The position numbers were made by a program, and so were the translations under genes. A DNA stretch of 64,000 bases from an uncultured Burkholderiales bacterium (GTDB lineage: Bacteria > Pseudomonadota > Gammaproteobacteria > Burkholderiales > Burkholderiaceae_C), in the NCBI GenBank assembly GCA_937927685.1, contig CALBSC010000063.1, forward strand, positions 1 through 64,000, read 5' to 3'. The notes under the pieces were generated by a model. That model saw only the letters and a program-made list of their open reading frames with translations. It was not told the origin of the DNA and did no database searches. Positions 16,658-26,120 of the stretch are shown here, one piece after another; position 1 is the first letter of the stretch; every line of letters starts with the position of its first letter.

Positions 16658-17992
16658 ATGGCTTTCCAAGACTTTCACCTCGACAACCACTGGTTGCCCT
16701 TCACGCCCAACCGGCATTTCCGCCAGCAGCCACGTGTGTTCGTGGCGGCCCAGGGCATACACTTCACCACGCACGATGGCCGACAGGTCATTGATGGCAT
16801 TTCCAGCCTGTGGTGTGTGGGCGCTGGGCACAACCGACGCGAGCTCAACGAGGCGATCAAGCAGCAACTCGACACGCTGGATTACGCCACCGCCTTTCAG
16901 ATGGGCAACGACAAGGCCTTCCAGGCTGCCGAAGCCATTGCGGCGCTGGCCCCTGGAGATCTCAACAAGGTGCTGTTTTGCAACTCGGGCTCCGAGGCGG
17001 CGGACACTTCCCTGAAAGTGGCGCTGGCTTACCACCGGGCCCGTGGCGAAGGTCACCGCACCGTCTTCATCGGGCGTGAGCGAGGCTACCACGGCGTGGG
17101 GTTTGGCGGCATGAGCGTGGGGGGCATTCCGGCCAACCGCAAGGCGTTTGGCACATCCTTGCTGCCGCGCGTCGATCACATGCCCTTCTTCCACAACCCC
17201 GAGCGCAATGCCTATTACAACGGGGTGGAGCCGTCTGCCGATGAGTCGTACCTGAACGAACTGGAACAGCGCATCCTGCCGCTGCATGACCCCAGCAACG
17301 TGGCAGCCATCATCGTCGAGCCGGTGGCCGGTAGCGCGGGGTGGTTCATGCCGCCGCAGGGTTACCTCAAGCGCTTGCGCGACATCTGCACACGCCACGG
17401 CATCCTGCTGATTTTTGACGAGGTCATCACTGGCTTCGGGCGGTTGGGCGTGCCGTTCGGGGCCGACTTCTATGGCGTGGTGCCCGACATGCTGAACTTT
17501 GCCAAGTGCGTGACCAATGGCATCATTCCCCTGGGTGGTGTCGTTTGCCGCGACATGATCTACGACACCATGATGGGGGTGGATGCCCCTGAGCACGGTA
17601 TCGAGTTCTTCCACGGCTACACCTACTCGGGTCATCCGGTGGCCTGCGCTGCGGCCCTGGCCACGATCGAACTCTTCAAGCAGGAAGACCTGTTTGCCCG
17701 CGCTGGCGCCATGGGGCGCGTGCTGGGAGACGCCATGCACTCGGCCTTCAAGGGCTTGCCCAACGTCATCAGCATCCGCAGCCATGGCCTGGCCGGGGCC
17801 GTCGAGATGAGTCCGCGCGCGGGGGCACCGGGGCGGCGCACCTATGACATCTTCCTGGATTGCTTCCAGCGAGGCGTGCTGGTGCGGCCTTCTGGCGAAA
17901 GCCTGGTACTGGCGCCGCCCTTCATCGTCGAGCCATCGCACATCGACCAGATGGTGACGACCGTGGCCGATTCGATTCGCCGCCACGCCTGA
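16658..17992 (+). CDS. Class III omega-aminotransferase (beta-alanine:pyruvate type)
   Basis: A 444-residue fold-type I PLP aminotransferase that moves amino groups between omega-amino acids (such as beta-alanine) or amines and pyruvate. The start LDNHWLPFTPNRHF is the family signature of beta-alanine-pyruvate transaminases. Also seen are SLWCVGAGHNR, CNSGSEAADTSLKVA, FDEVITGFGRLG, the PLP lysine K283 in NFAKCVTNG, and HGYTYSGHPVACAAAL. A GGAG ribosome site precedes the ATG. A Bug-type binding protein follows after 29 bases, so uptake of an amine or acid and its transamination may be linked; that link is inferred from position only. Confidence 0.9.
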   Translation: MAFQDFHLDNHWLPFTPNRHFRQQPRVFVAAQGIHFTTHDGRQVIDGISSLWCVGAGHNRRELNEAIKQQLDTLDYATAFQMGNDKAFQAAEAIAALAPGDLNKVLFCNSGSEAADTSLKVALAYHRARGEGHRTVFIGRERGYHGVGFGGMSVGGIPANRKAFGTSLLPRVDHMPFFHNPERNAYYNGVEPSADESYLNELEQRILPLHDPSNVAAIIVEPVAGSAGWFMPPQGYLKRLRDICTRHGILLIFDEVITGFGRLGVPFGADFYGVVPDMLNFAKCVTNGIIPLGGVVCRDMIYDTMMGVDAPEHGIEFFHGYTYSGHPVACAAALATIELFKQEDLFARAGAMGRVLGDAMHSAFKGLPNVISIRSHGLAGAVEMSPRAGAPGRRTYDIFLDCFQRGVLVRPSGESLVLAPPFIVEPSHIDQMVTTVADSIRRHA

Positions 17993-18021
17993 GCGACGCC
18001 GTCAGCACCCCGAGTCACCCC

Positions 18022-19017
18022 ATGTCCGCATTCAACCGTCGTACCCTGCTGAAACACTCGGCCGCACAGGCGGCCTGGTTGGCTGCGGGCTACCCGCTCG
18101 CCGCCCTGGCCGAAGACAAATACCCCACAAAACCCATCACCTGGGTGTGCCCGTATGCGGCCGGGGGCAACGCCGACTCGCGTTCACGTCAAGTGGCCAA
18201 GGTCATGTCCACGCTGCTGGGTCAGCCCATCATCGTGGACAACAAGGCGGGTGCGGGGGGCAATATCGGGACCGAGGCCATCGCGCGCGCCAAGCCCGAT
18301 GGCTACACCCTCGGCATGGGGAACTTCGCACCGCTGGCGGTCAACCATGCCTTGTTCAAAAAGCTGAACTTTGACCCGTTCACCGACATCGTGCCCATTG
18401 CGTTGATCGAGCGTGGCCCTTTGGCCCTGATGGTGCGTAGCGATTCGCCCTACAAGTCGGTCAAGGACCTGGTGGCTGCGGCCAAGGCGGCCCCGGGCAA
18501 ACTGAGTTATGCCTCGGGGGGCATCGGTGGTACGCACCACCTGAGTGGCGCCTTGTTTGAACATTCGGCCGGTATCGACATGATTCACGCCCCCTACAAG
18601 AGCGGAGCGGCTGGCGCCACCGACCTGATGGGCGGCCAGGTCCATATGATGTTCGAGCAGATGTACAGCGCCATGCCCGCCATCAAAGGCGGACGTTTCC
18701 GCGCGCTGGCGATCACCAGCAAGACACGCTCACCCCTGTTGCCGGATGTGCCCACCATGGCCGAGCAGGGCTACCCCGCGGTGGAAGTGTTGAACTGGCA
18801 GGGCATCGTGGGGCCCAAGGGCTTGCCTGTCGAAATCGTCCGCCAACTCAATGCGGCGTGCAACAAGGCGCTGCAGGATGCCGATTTGCGCGAGAAGATC
18901 ACCAGCCAGGGCAACGAAGTGGCGGGCGGCACGCCCGAGCAGTTTGCCGCACTCATCAAGGCCGAGGCGCCGCGCTGGGCCAAGGTGGTGCGCGACGCGA
19001 AAATTGAACCGGAATAA
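18022..19017 (+). CDS. Bug/TctC-family periplasmic substrate-binding protein
   Basis: A 331-residue Bug protein. The leader NRRTLLKHSAAQAAWLAAG is Tat-like, then the mature pattern follows: YPTKPITWVCPYAAGGNADSRSRQ, PIIVDNKAGAGGNIGTEAIA, KPDGYTLGMGNFA, GGTHHLSGALFE, IHAPYKSGAAGATDLMGGQVHMMFEQM and LLPDVPTMAEQGYPAVEVLNW. It lies 29 bases behind the omega-aminotransferase gene, so the two probably form an operon. No membrane subunits are adjacent. The earlier in-frame start at 17860 is inside the aminotransferase gene and is rejected. Confidence 0.88.
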   Translation: MSAFNRRTLLKHSAAQAAWLAAGYPLAALAEDKYPTKPITWVCPYAAGGNADSRSRQVAKVMSTLLGQPIIVDNKAGAGGNIGTEAIARAKPDGYTLGMGNFAPLAVNHALFKKLNFDPFTDIVPIALIERGPLALMVRSDSPYKSVKDLVAAAKAAPGKLSYASGGIGGTHHLSGALFEHSAGIDMIHAPYKSGAAGATDLMGGQVHMMFEQMYSAMPAIKGGRFRALAITSKTRSPLLPDVPTMAEQGYPAVEVLNWQGIVGPKGLPVEIVRQLNAACNKALQDADLREKITSQGNEVAGGTPEQFAALIKAEAPRWAKVVRDAKIEPE

Positions 19018-19033
19018 CGCCGGAGCCTGATGC

Positions 19034-19330
19034 TCAGTGCACCAGCACGGGTTGCTGAGCCAGACCGCTGTAGCGCTCCAGCGTCGCTTCCACTTCTTCC
19101 TGGGTGGGGCTTTTGAGATGCCAGGCATGCAGGTGTTGCTGGAACAACTCGGCCCAGGAGCCGTCCAGGTACACCTCCTTGCCGGATCGCTTGTCGACAA
19201 TTTCGAACCCGTGCCTGGGCATGGCGGGAACCTGGGTTTGCGCATCAACGCCCGTGGTGTTGGACGTGTCTTGTCCTGGGGCTTGCAGGTGCACGACCAC
19301 AAAGGATTCGGAATCGTAAAGTGTGTTCAT
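19034..19330 (-). CDS. DUF3567 family protein
   Basis: A 98-residue protein of DUF3567, a family that I associate with Betaproteobacteria. The characteristic order is a short N-terminal strand segment LYDSESFVVVHL, then HGFEIVDKRSGKEVYLDGSWAELFQQHL, and an acidic helix PTQEEVEATLERYSGLAQ. Its middle carries an extra Thr/Gln-rich loop (residues 17-38). No cofactor motif is visible and the function is unknown. It is transcribed convergent to the Bug protein gene and 53 bases downstream separates it from the DUF3108 gene on the same strand. Confidence 0.8.
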   Translation of the reverse strand: MNTLYDSESFVVVHLQAPGQDTSNTTGVDAQTQVPAMPRHGFEIVDKRSGKEVYLDGSWAELFQQHLHAWHLKSPTQEEVEATLERYSGLAQQPVLVH

Positions 19331-19383
19331 GAGGCTGCAGATGGGGCGATCGCCGGGCTCTTCAAGTCAGGGTTGAGCGGCCA

Positions 19384-20505
19384 TTAACCGGTCGGCTCCA
19401 GGCGGCGCAACACCTGGTCGGCCACATCCCCATTGGGGTGCGTCACGCGCAGACGAACGGGCAGGTATCCCAGGGACGGGGCAAACCACAGGTCAACCTG
19501 CTGGTCGTAGGGTTGTCGAGGCAGACGTGTCAGCCGCACCGCCGGGGTGGGGCCCAAGGGCAGTTGCAGTGTTTCCCCCGCGTCCACCCGGAAAGTCCAC
19601 GGCTCGGCCTCGCGGGCCGAGACGACCTGCAGGGTGATGAGCGTGCCAGTGGGATACCGCTGCGGAGCGCCCGCCAACAGGGAAGCCAGCTGCATGAACA
19701 GGCTCAGCCGGTCCTGGGCGCCGGGTTCCAGGGGAGTCGACGGCGTGTTGGCGCTGAAGCTGATCAGGCCTTTGTCGCGTTCAAAATGCGCCGCCTGTTC
19801 GCTGCGAACCTTGTCGCCAAACCGGGTGGGCAGCAGGCCGCCCGCGCCGATCTGCCCCTGGCTGGTCTGCACCCGGGAGCCCAGCAAGGGCATGCCGATT
19901 TCAAACCGGGACTGGTACTGCCGACCGTCCTGCTGCCAGGACAGCTCACCGCTGACGGTATAGCCAAACCCCTTGACCTTGCCCAGCACGTCAAACTGCA
20001 AGCGCGCCGAATTGGGTAATTTCGCTGGAGGCTGGGCCTTGTTTTCTGTCTGGTTAGACCGCAGTGAATGCTCGCTATCAATGCTGGCTTGCGCCAGCGT
20101 CCAACTCGTTGATGTGGCCTCAAGTGCAGCCTCAGATGCTGGCTCAGGCGCAGAGGCAGTGGCGGACTCAGTGGCGGACGAAAGCGGGACCTCGGCGGGC
20201 GAGGGTGACGCTTCAGTGGGGAGAGGCGGTGCCAGGGGGGCCAGGCGGGCAACCCGCACACGCAGACCGCCGGGCGGCAACACGTCACGCTGGTGAGGGA
20301 CCGCAGACAGGGGGGAGGGGTGGGTCGACCCGAGCCCTGATGAGGGAGGCAGTGAAGTCGGGGTCCCGGTTGCTGGACTGCCTGGACTGCTCACCGCGGG
20401 CAGAGGGGAGCCCAGCAACACCAGGTGCAGACCCAGCACGCACAGGGTCGTGAGCACCAGATGATGGCGAGGGGGTGAGGTGCGGGTTGGTCGTGGTGCA
20501 GGCAT
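19384..20505 (-). CDS. DUF3108 protein with N-terminal membrane anchor
   Basis: A 373-residue envelope protein. Residues about 15-33 form one hydrophobic helix (HLVLTTLCVLGLHLVLLG), followed by a Pro/Ser/Ala/Glu linker of about 120 residues, typical of periplasmic spacers, and a C-terminal DUF3108 domain (RLQFDVLGKVKGFGYTVSGELSWQQDGRQYQSRFEIG through DLWFAPSLGYLPVRLRV). DUF3108 domains are beta-rich and of unknown function. The ATG at 20505 has AGGAG about 10 bases upstream; a TTG at 20523 is an alternative. Divergent from the FAH hydrolase. Confidence 0.8.
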   Translation of the reverse strand: MPAPRPTRTSPPRHHLVLTTLCVLGLHLVLLGSPLPAVSSPGSPATGTPTSLPPSSGLGSTHPSPLSAVPHQRDVLPPGGLRVRVARLAPLAPPLPTEASPSPAEVPLSSATESATASAPEPASEAALEATSTSWTLAQASIDSEHSLRSNQTENKAQPPAKLPNSARLQFDVLGKVKGFGYTVSGELSWQQDGRQYQSRFEIGMPLLGSRVQTSQGQIGAGGLLPTRFGDKVRSEQAAHFERDKGLISFSANTPSTPLEPGAQDRLSLFMQLASLLAGAPQRYPTGTLITLQVVSAREAEPWTFRVDAGETLQLPLGPTPAVRLTRLPRQPYDQQVDLWFAPSLGYLPVRLRVTHPNGDVADQVLRRLEPTG

Positions 20506-20660
20506 GGGGTGATGACTCCTCAACGGGACGCAGAGCCAATGGTTGACGCAAGTGTCCCACGAAGCCGCTTTGTAGAATGGCCCGCATCTTCAGGCCCCGT
20601 GCTGGCCGACACCGATGCGGCCTCGCAAGCAGGGCGCGAACCCAATCGAAAGACTGTGCG

Positions 20661-21668
20661 ATGAAACTTGCCACCTACAAGGATGGTTCCCGTGACGGCC
20701 AGCTGGTTGTCGTCTCCCGCGACCTCACCCTGGCGCACTACGCCAGTGGCATGGCCCATCGTCTGCAGCAGGTGCTGGACGACTGGAATTTTCTCTCGCC
20801 CCAGTTGCAGGATCTCTCCGAAACCCTCAACCAGGGTAAGGCCCGCCATGCGTTCCCATTCGAGCCGCAGCGCTGCATGGCACCCCTGCCGCGCGCGTAC
20901 CAGTGGGCGGACGGCTCGGCTTACATCAACCATGTGGAACTGGTGCGCGCGGCTAGCGCCACCCAGGTGCCCGACAGCTACTACACCGAACCCCTGATGT
21001 ACCAGGGCGGCAGCGACGATTTCATCGGCCCCACCGATCCCATTGTGTGTCGCAGTGAGGAGTGGGGCATCGACTTTGAGGCCGAGATGGCCGTGATCAC
21101 GGGCGATGTGCCCATGGGCGCCACCCCCGAACAGGCGCTGGACGGTATCCGTCTGGTGATGCTCGCCAACGACGTCTCCTTGCGCAACCTGGTGTCCGAC
21201 GAGTTGGCCAAGTACTTCGGGTTTTTGCAAAGCAAGCCTGCCACGGCGTTCAGTCCGGTGGCGGTCACACTGGACGAGCTGGGCACGGCCTGGGACCACG
21301 GCCGTGTGCATCTCACCATGCAAACGACCTGGAACGGTCGCAAGGTGGGCATGTGCGATGCCGGGGCCGACATGACCTTTCACTTCGGTCAGTTGATCTC
21401 GCATCTGTGCAAGACGCGCAACGTGCGTGCGGGCAGCGTCATCGGCAGCGGCACCGTCAGCAACCGGGGCATCGAAACCAAGGGCCGCCAAGAATGGCCC
21501 AAGGGCTACAGCTGTATCGCTGAAAAACGCACCATGGAAACGCTGCTCGACGGCGCACCCTCCACCGGCTTCATGCGCTATGGCGACACCGTGCGCATCG
21601 AGATGAAGGGCCAGGACGGGCAGAGCGTCTTCGGGGCCATCGAGCAAGCGGTGACGCCACCCGCTTGA
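20661..21668 (+). CDS. Fumarylacetoacetate hydrolase (FAH) family protein
   Basis: A 335-residue hydrolase of the FAH superfamily, which cleaves C-C bonds in acylpyruvate-like diketo acids using one divalent metal. Metal-ligand acids are visible in WGIDFEAEMAVITGDV and VMLANDVSLRNLV; other family segments are RAYQWADGSAYINHVELVRAA, FLQSKPATAFSPVAVTLDELG and GSVIGSGTVSNRG. The length and the N-terminal domain (MKLATYKDGSRDGQLVVVSR) match true fumarylacetoacetase-like bacterial proteins rather than the shorter YcgM type. The ATG at 20661 begins at the conserved start. No tyrosine-degradation neighbours are nearby. Confidence 0.88.
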   Translation: MKLATYKDGSRDGQLVVVSRDLTLAHYASGMAHRLQQVLDDWNFLSPQLQDLSETLNQGKARHAFPFEPQRCMAPLPRAYQWADGSAYINHVELVRAASATQVPDSYYTEPLMYQGGSDDFIGPTDPIVCRSEEWGIDFEAEMAVITGDVPMGATPEQALDGIRLVMLANDVSLRNLVSDELAKYFGFLQSKPATAFSPVAVTLDELGTAWDHGRVHLTMQTTWNGRKVGMCDAGADMTFHFGQLISHLCKTRNVRAGSVIGSGTVSNRGIETKGRQEWPKGYSCIAEKRTMETLLDGAPSTGFMRYGDTVRIEMKGQDGQSVFGAIEQAVTPPA

Positions 21669-21686
21669 AGCCCTCGTTGTCTGTGC

Positions 21687-22055
21687 TCAGTGCGGCTGTC
21701 GGTGCTCCTGTTGTGTTTGACACGCCACACAGCGCTGCACCTCGGGACTGGCTTGCAGCCGTGCCATCGCAATCGGCTCACCGCAGTCCAGGCACTGCCC
21801 ATACGTGCCTTCGCGCACCCGCACCAATGCGGCCTGTACGCCATTGAGTTCGGCACAGTCGTGGTCATCCATGGCAAAGGACAAGTCACGCTCGGTGATG
21901 TTCTGGGCATGCTCGTCCTCGCTGTGACCCAGTTGTTCGGCCGCTGCCTCCGTGCGACCGAGCGTGCCACCGCGCTGTTGCGCGATGCGTTCCAGCAAGT
22001 CACGGCGAGTGTCGAGCAAGCGCTGGCGCAGGGCATTGAGATCATCGGGTTTCAT
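21687..22055 (-). CDS. DksA/TraR-family zinc-finger protein
   Basis: A 122-residue member of the DksA/TraR family, small proteins that enter the RNA polymerase secondary channel and alter transcription with or without ppGpp. The N-terminal coiled coil (DLNALRQRLLDTRRDLLERIAQQ and its returning helix) is followed by a four-cysteine zinc finger, CLDC and CVAC, separated by GEPIAMARLQASPEVQR. The coil tip reads ERDLSFAMDDHD rather than the DxxDxA of canonical DksA, so this is a shorter paralogue. It ends close to the convergent FAH gene. Confidence 0.87.
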   Translation of the reverse strand: MKPDDLNALRQRLLDTRRDLLERIAQQRGGTLGRTEAAAEQLGHSEDEHAQNITERDLSFAMDDHDCAELNGVQAALVRVREGTYGQCLDCGEPIAMARLQASPEVQRCVACQTQQEHRQPH

Positions 22056-22211
22056 GGGGGCTCCAGGGTTCGCTGGAGCCCATCATCGCGCGCCGGTGAG
22101 GGCACGTCGTTGACATCCATCAAGGCGTTGCCGCTCAGGTAGCAAGCCAGACGCCGAGGGCATCCTCCCTGAGGTCGACCGCCCCGTGCAGGGGTGTGCC
22201 CTTGATCAATG

Positions 22212-22673
22212 TCAGTGCTTGTGTGTGGACATGCCGCTCATCGAGCGCACGGGCACTTGCAGCACCAGCTGCGACTTCTGGCCCTTGGCGTCTTCAAAGG
22301 TCAGGGTCAGCGGGAGGGTGGATTTGTCAGCCAGCGGATTTTTCAAGTCCATGAGCATGACGTGGTAACCACCGGGTTTGAGTTCGACCGCCTTGCCGGC
22401 GGGCAAATCAAGCGTGCCGACAGCCGACATGCGCATCACGTCCTTTTCCATTTTCATTTCATGGATTTCGGTGATGCCAGCAACTGGACTGCTGACGGCA
22501 ACTAGTTTGCTGGACTGGGCCGCGGTGATTTTCATGAAAGCTCCGGTGGCTTTCTGACCTGGGGCAGTGGCGCGAGCCCATTCTTCCGACACTGTGATGG
22601 CTTGCTGCGCCCATGCACTGGCAAACAGCATGGTGGCCCATGCGGTGATCATGACTCGAGAGTTGAATTTCAC
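22212..22673 (-). CDS. Periplasmic PCu(A)C copper chaperone
   Basis: A 153-residue periplasmic protein of the PCu(A)C family (DUF461), which carries Cu(I) to cytochrome oxidase CuA or related sites. A Sec signal peptide (residues 1-22, ending AWA) is followed by EEWARATAPGQKATGAFMKI, the copper-binding segment ITEIHEMKMEKDVMRM with His and Met ligands, and GGYHVMLMDLKNPL with the second His/Met pair. The C-terminus MSGMSTHKH adds more potential ligands. AGGAGC precedes the ATG. It is the last gene of a minus-strand run with the PepSY protein, TonB receptor and DUF2946 protein. Confidence 0.92.
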   Translation of the reverse strand: MKFNSRVMITAWATMLFASAWAQQAITVSEEWARATAPGQKATGAFMKITAAQSSKLVAVSSPVAGITEIHEMKMEKDVMRMSAVGTLDLPAGKAVELKPGGYHVMLMDLKNPLADKSTLPLTLTFEDAKGQKSQLVLQVPVRSMSGMSTHKH

Positions 22674-22706
22674 GAATGCTCCTGGTTCAGTTGAAAAAAC
22701 GGGGGG

Positions 22707-23888
22707 TCAATGTGGTCGTCCTTCTGACGCGTGTGAAGCCGAGTTGTACTTGGCTCGGTATGCACGGACATAGGCGTTAGCCTTGCGTTTTTGCATCAAA
22801 CGCAACACGCCCGTAAAAAGCAAGAGGACGGGAATCCAGCCGAGCAGCGCCACTGCCCATCGTCCTGCCAGACCGAAAGCTTCGCCATTGTGCAGCGGAT
22901 GGACCCACGCCCAGAGTTTGTCTCCGGCAGGCAGTTGATGGTAGTCGCGTCGATGAAGCACTTCGCCGGTGAACGGATGCAATTTCACATACGTCTGAGG
23001 AAAACGACGACTGGGCTCATTGCCGCTAAACATTCGAAAGGTCACTTCGCGACCGTCATCACCGCTGGTTTCAATCCACCGGATTTCTTCCTGCGGAAAT
23101 AGAGTGTTAGTTTGCCGGATCAACGCGTCGAGGTCGGCCTGCGATTGTCCGGCTGTCAGGAGGTGTCGAGAGACGGGCATGGGCGTGTCAAAAGCCAGCA
23201 AAGTTGACGCCCAACGGGAGGTGGTCTGCGGAAAAGCCAGGATGACACCGGTCAAGGTGATGATTACCAGCAATGCACCACCATAAATACCCGCCATCAT
23301 GTGCAAGTCATACACTTTTTTGACAGGTTGATGCCGGATATTGGGTTTCATGCTGCTTGCGATACGCCCCCGCGTGGGCATCCACAACCCATAGCCCAGT
23401 ACGATGGCCATCAACAAGATGATACCGATGGCACCCACCAGCTTGTGTCCAGTCTCCTCGGCAAGCAATGTGTAGTGCAAGTCATATATCCAGGTCATGG
23501 GATAACTTCCCCAATACCGCGCACTCGTGATTTGATACGTCAGCGGATCAATTGTGACCATGAGTGGCGCAAATGATCGATGGGCTGTTTCTGGCGGCTT
23601 GATGTAGCGAGCGGCGACTGCGTTGTTTGTTGCTAGCGGCAATTCGATACGCCAACTGCCTGTTTTGTCGGGATATTCCCGGCGAAGGGCCTCGTAGACG
23701 GCTTGGGCCGAAACGCTCGTCACGCGTGTGGTGGAGGGTTGGGTGTCTGGATTCAGATGCGAATCGATGTCCGTGTAGAACACCAGAAGACTTCCGGTGA
23801 TACCCAGCAACACAAAAAGCACCCCGGCCCATAGACCGAGGTGCTTATGCAGCCAATACCAATTTTTTCTGCGTCCGGCTCGCATCAT
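22707..23888 (-). CDS. PepSY-domain inner-membrane protein (putative metal/siderophore reductase)
   Basis: A 393-residue PepSY-associated membrane protein. Transmembrane helices are visible at about residues 16-38 (HLGLWAGVLFVLLGITGSLLV), 145-170 (GAIGIILLMAIVLGYGLWMP), 190-215 (MMAGIYGGALLVIITLTGVILAF) and 345-365 (WAVALLGWIPVLLLFTGVL). Histidines next to helices (LHKHLGLW, YDLHYTLL, EETGHK, YDLHMMAG) resemble the heme-ligand pattern of FoxB/PiuB-type periplasmic reductases. The start codon overlaps the TonB receptor stop (ATGA), so translation is coupled. A role in reducing a metal imported by that receptor is inferred from position and family. Confidence 0.85.
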   Translation of the reverse strand: MMRAGRRKNWYWLHKHLGLWAGVLFVLLGITGSLLVFYTDIDSHLNPDTQPSTTRVTSVSAQAVYEALRREYPDKTGSWRIELPLATNNAVAARYIKPPETAHRSFAPLMVTIDPLTYQITSARYWGSYPMTWIYDLHYTLLAEETGHKLVGAIGIILLMAIVLGYGLWMPTRGRIASSMKPNIRHQPVKKVYDLHMMAGIYGGALLVIITLTGVILAFPQTTSRWASTLLAFDTPMPVSRHLLTAGQSQADLDALIRQTNTLFPQEEIRWIETSGDDGREVTFRMFSGNEPSRRFPQTYVKLHPFTGEVLHRRDYHQLPAGDKLWAWVHPLHNGEAFGLAGRWAVALLGWIPVLLLFTGVLRLMQKRKANAYVRAYRAKYNSASHASEGRPH

Positions 23889-25927
23889 CAGAGCTTCAAG
23901 CTGACGGTCATAAAAGCACTGCGTGGCATGTTGGGGGCATAGAAATTGCCTGGCGAACCCGCGTAGACGTTGTCATATGAATAGTAATAAGTTCGATTGG
24001 TCAAATTCCGAATTTGAAAATCGACATCAGTGGTCGCATTGATTCTGTAACCCAGAGTTGTATTGACGAGGGTATAAGCACCAGTTTTTTCGGGATTGGT
24101 CGTATCAATGAAATAACCGGATTGCCCGGTTACCATGGCACCGGCACGCCATTTGTCGTTGAACTTTTCATTAATGCCGAATGTGTAAACGCGTCTTGGC
24201 ACATGATCAACCTCTTTCCCAGTCACCATGATTTCGGATTTCTGGAAGGATATGCCGGCCCACATGGTGGTGCTGTCGTTTGGCTTGGCATTCAGTTCAA
24301 TGTCCGTCCCGGCTCTGACGGTTTGCCCCAAATTCACCGTGTCGTTCGAGGGGTTGGCCAGTAGCGTCCTGGCTTCATTTTGTGCCGTCTGTTTCCAGGT
24401 GGCTAAGCGGGCATCCACCAGCGAGGAGGGTTTGAATTTCAACCCGATCTCCCACCCTTCGTTGATAGAGGGCCCAACCTCAAAGGCCGTTGTCTGATAA
24501 GCAGCTCGGCCTGTTCCGACCTGGAATGACCGTCCCCAGTTGCCGTACACCGTTGAAGCTTCCGAGACTTTGTACGAACTGCTGATCTTGGGTTGCTTGA
24601 TCAAGCCGTAATGGTTGATAGGCCAGGTACCTATGAACGCGGCGGTGGTGTCGTAGCTGATCACACCTTCGCCCGTCACTTTGTCTACGCGGTAGGCCGG
24701 TGTGACTGTCCATTGATCACTCAGCTTCAGGACTGCCTGGACAAATCCGCCGACGGTGTTGAAGAGGTATTGGTGGTTGCGACGGGGCATGACACTAACC
24801 AAGCCCATTTGGATCGGACGCTCCCTGAAATTGAGGTTGTCTTGTCGTTCTGTATCGATGCCACCCATGAGGGTCGTCTCGCCAAAGCGCGTTTGTCCCA
24901 CTTGGCGCGTGAAATTGACCGATGCCCCCACATGCTGTTCTTGTAACTGACGAAATTCTTGTCTAGTCGAGTCGGGGAATTTGATGAACCGATCATCATG
25001 CAGGTGGTTCCAATACACCTGACCCTGTAATTGCGTTGCGGTATCAAGGGTTGATTCGGCCTGTACAGCCAGCTGACTGGCTTGACGTGTATCACGGTCA
25101 TTCACACTATTGGAAGCCACCCCCCACGGGTCTGTGCTGATTTGTGTCTGCGAAAGATAACCAGGTTCGTTGGCCGAATTACTCAGATGCTTCACGATCA
25201 GACCGATACGCGATGACCCTTCGCCAGATTTCGCAAACCACTTTCCACTGAAATTGGTGGCATCGGCTTCCATGTGCTGTCGAAACCCATTCGTTATCTT
25301 GCGGCTCAGCGCATAGTTCTGGGTCACGTTGTCTGCCTCAATGCCTTTAGCCAACTGAAGGATCTGTGTTCCAAAACTGCCTGCGGTCAATTTGGATTCG
25401 CTGTAGTTGCCACCCGACCGGGTGACGATGTTGATGTTGCCCGCGATGTTGTGCAGGCCATAACGCGGGTCGTTGGTACCTTTGATCACTTCAACCGCCT
25501 CGATGTCCAGACGTGGCACGATGTCGATGTAATACGTGTTGCCGTCATTGGCATTGCTGGGAACGCCATCGATCAGCAACTTCACCCCATTCAAAACACC
25601 CTCCCCGTTGAACCCGCGCATGGACACTGTGCCGAAGCCCACGCCCTTTCCGGCATACTCACCCAGCATGACGCCGGGCACCTGGCTGATCAATTCGTAA
25701 TTGCTGTAATGGGTCTGATCTTGAATGCGGTCGGCAGTCAGGACATTGACTGAGGAGAGCAGTTGTCTGGGACTCAGGGCACCGCCATGGGCGTTCACCA
25801 TGACTTCTCCCAGCGTCATGACCACCTGGTCAGATTGGGCCCAAGATGTGGTTGAGCATCCTGCGCCAATGAAGAGAGCGGAAGTGGCCAGGGCGCTGAC
25901 TGTTTTTTTGGATCGAATAGCGTTCAT
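23888..25927 (-). CDS. TonB-dependent outer-membrane receptor
   Basis: A 679-residue outer-membrane gated channel. After a signal peptide (about residues 1-34, ending SWAQ) comes the plug: VMVNAHGGALSPRQLLSSVNVLTADRI, SQVPGVMLGEYAGKGVGFGTVSMRGFNGEG, LLIDGVPSNANDGNTYY, IEAVEVIKGTNDPRYG. The beta-barrel ends with RSAFMTVSLKL, finishing in Leu rather than the more usual Phe. Substrate is unknown; the neighbouring PCu(A)C, PepSY and DUF2946 genes argue for copper or another metal complex. The ATG at 25927 with AGGT upstream is preferred over a TTG five codons earlier. Base composition is clearly lower in GC than the flanks. Confidence 0.92.
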   Translation of the reverse strand: MNAIRSKKTVSALATSALFIGAGCSTTSWAQSDQVVMTLGEVMVNAHGGALSPRQLLSSVNVLTADRIQDQTHYSNYELISQVPGVMLGEYAGKGVGFGTVSMRGFNGEGVLNGVKLLIDGVPSNANDGNTYYIDIVPRLDIEAVEVIKGTNDPRYGLHNIAGNINIVTRSGGNYSESKLTAGSFGTQILQLAKGIEADNVTQNYALSRKITNGFRQHMEADATNFSGKWFAKSGEGSSRIGLIVKHLSNSANEPGYLSQTQISTDPWGVASNSVNDRDTRQASQLAVQAESTLDTATQLQGQVYWNHLHDDRFIKFPDSTRQEFRQLQEQHVGASVNFTRQVGQTRFGETTLMGGIDTERQDNLNFRERPIQMGLVSVMPRRNHQYLFNTVGGFVQAVLKLSDQWTVTPAYRVDKVTGEGVISYDTTAAFIGTWPINHYGLIKQPKISSSYKVSEASTVYGNWGRSFQVGTGRAAYQTTAFEVGPSINEGWEIGLKFKPSSLVDARLATWKQTAQNEARTLLANPSNDTVNLGQTVRAGTDIELNAKPNDSTTMWAGISFQKSEIMVTGKEVDHVPRRVYTFGINEKFNDKWRAGAMVTGQSGYFIDTTNPEKTGAYTLVNTTLGYRINATTDVDFQIRNLTNRTYYYSYDNVYAGSPGNFYAPNMPRSAFMTVSLKL

Positions 25928-26120
25928 GTAATCTACCTGCACTGACTGCCCGATAGCATGCGCAAGTGCATGGCGTTACCGAACAGCCCTCATGGAATCC
26001 GAAATCGCTTCAGGAAGGACCTCTCCAGGCCAAACGCCCGGTTGTGTGCGCAGAAGTCCCGCAGAATGCGAACGGGCTAAGTGAGAGGCACCCGGGGCCA
26101 GCAACTGACCGACAGGCGCG

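Noticed and set aside
25957..25972. Inverted repeat CATGC-N6-GCATG upstream of the TonB receptor
   Set aside because: Only five bases per arm, no promoter in register, and no match to a Fur or copper-regulator box that I know.
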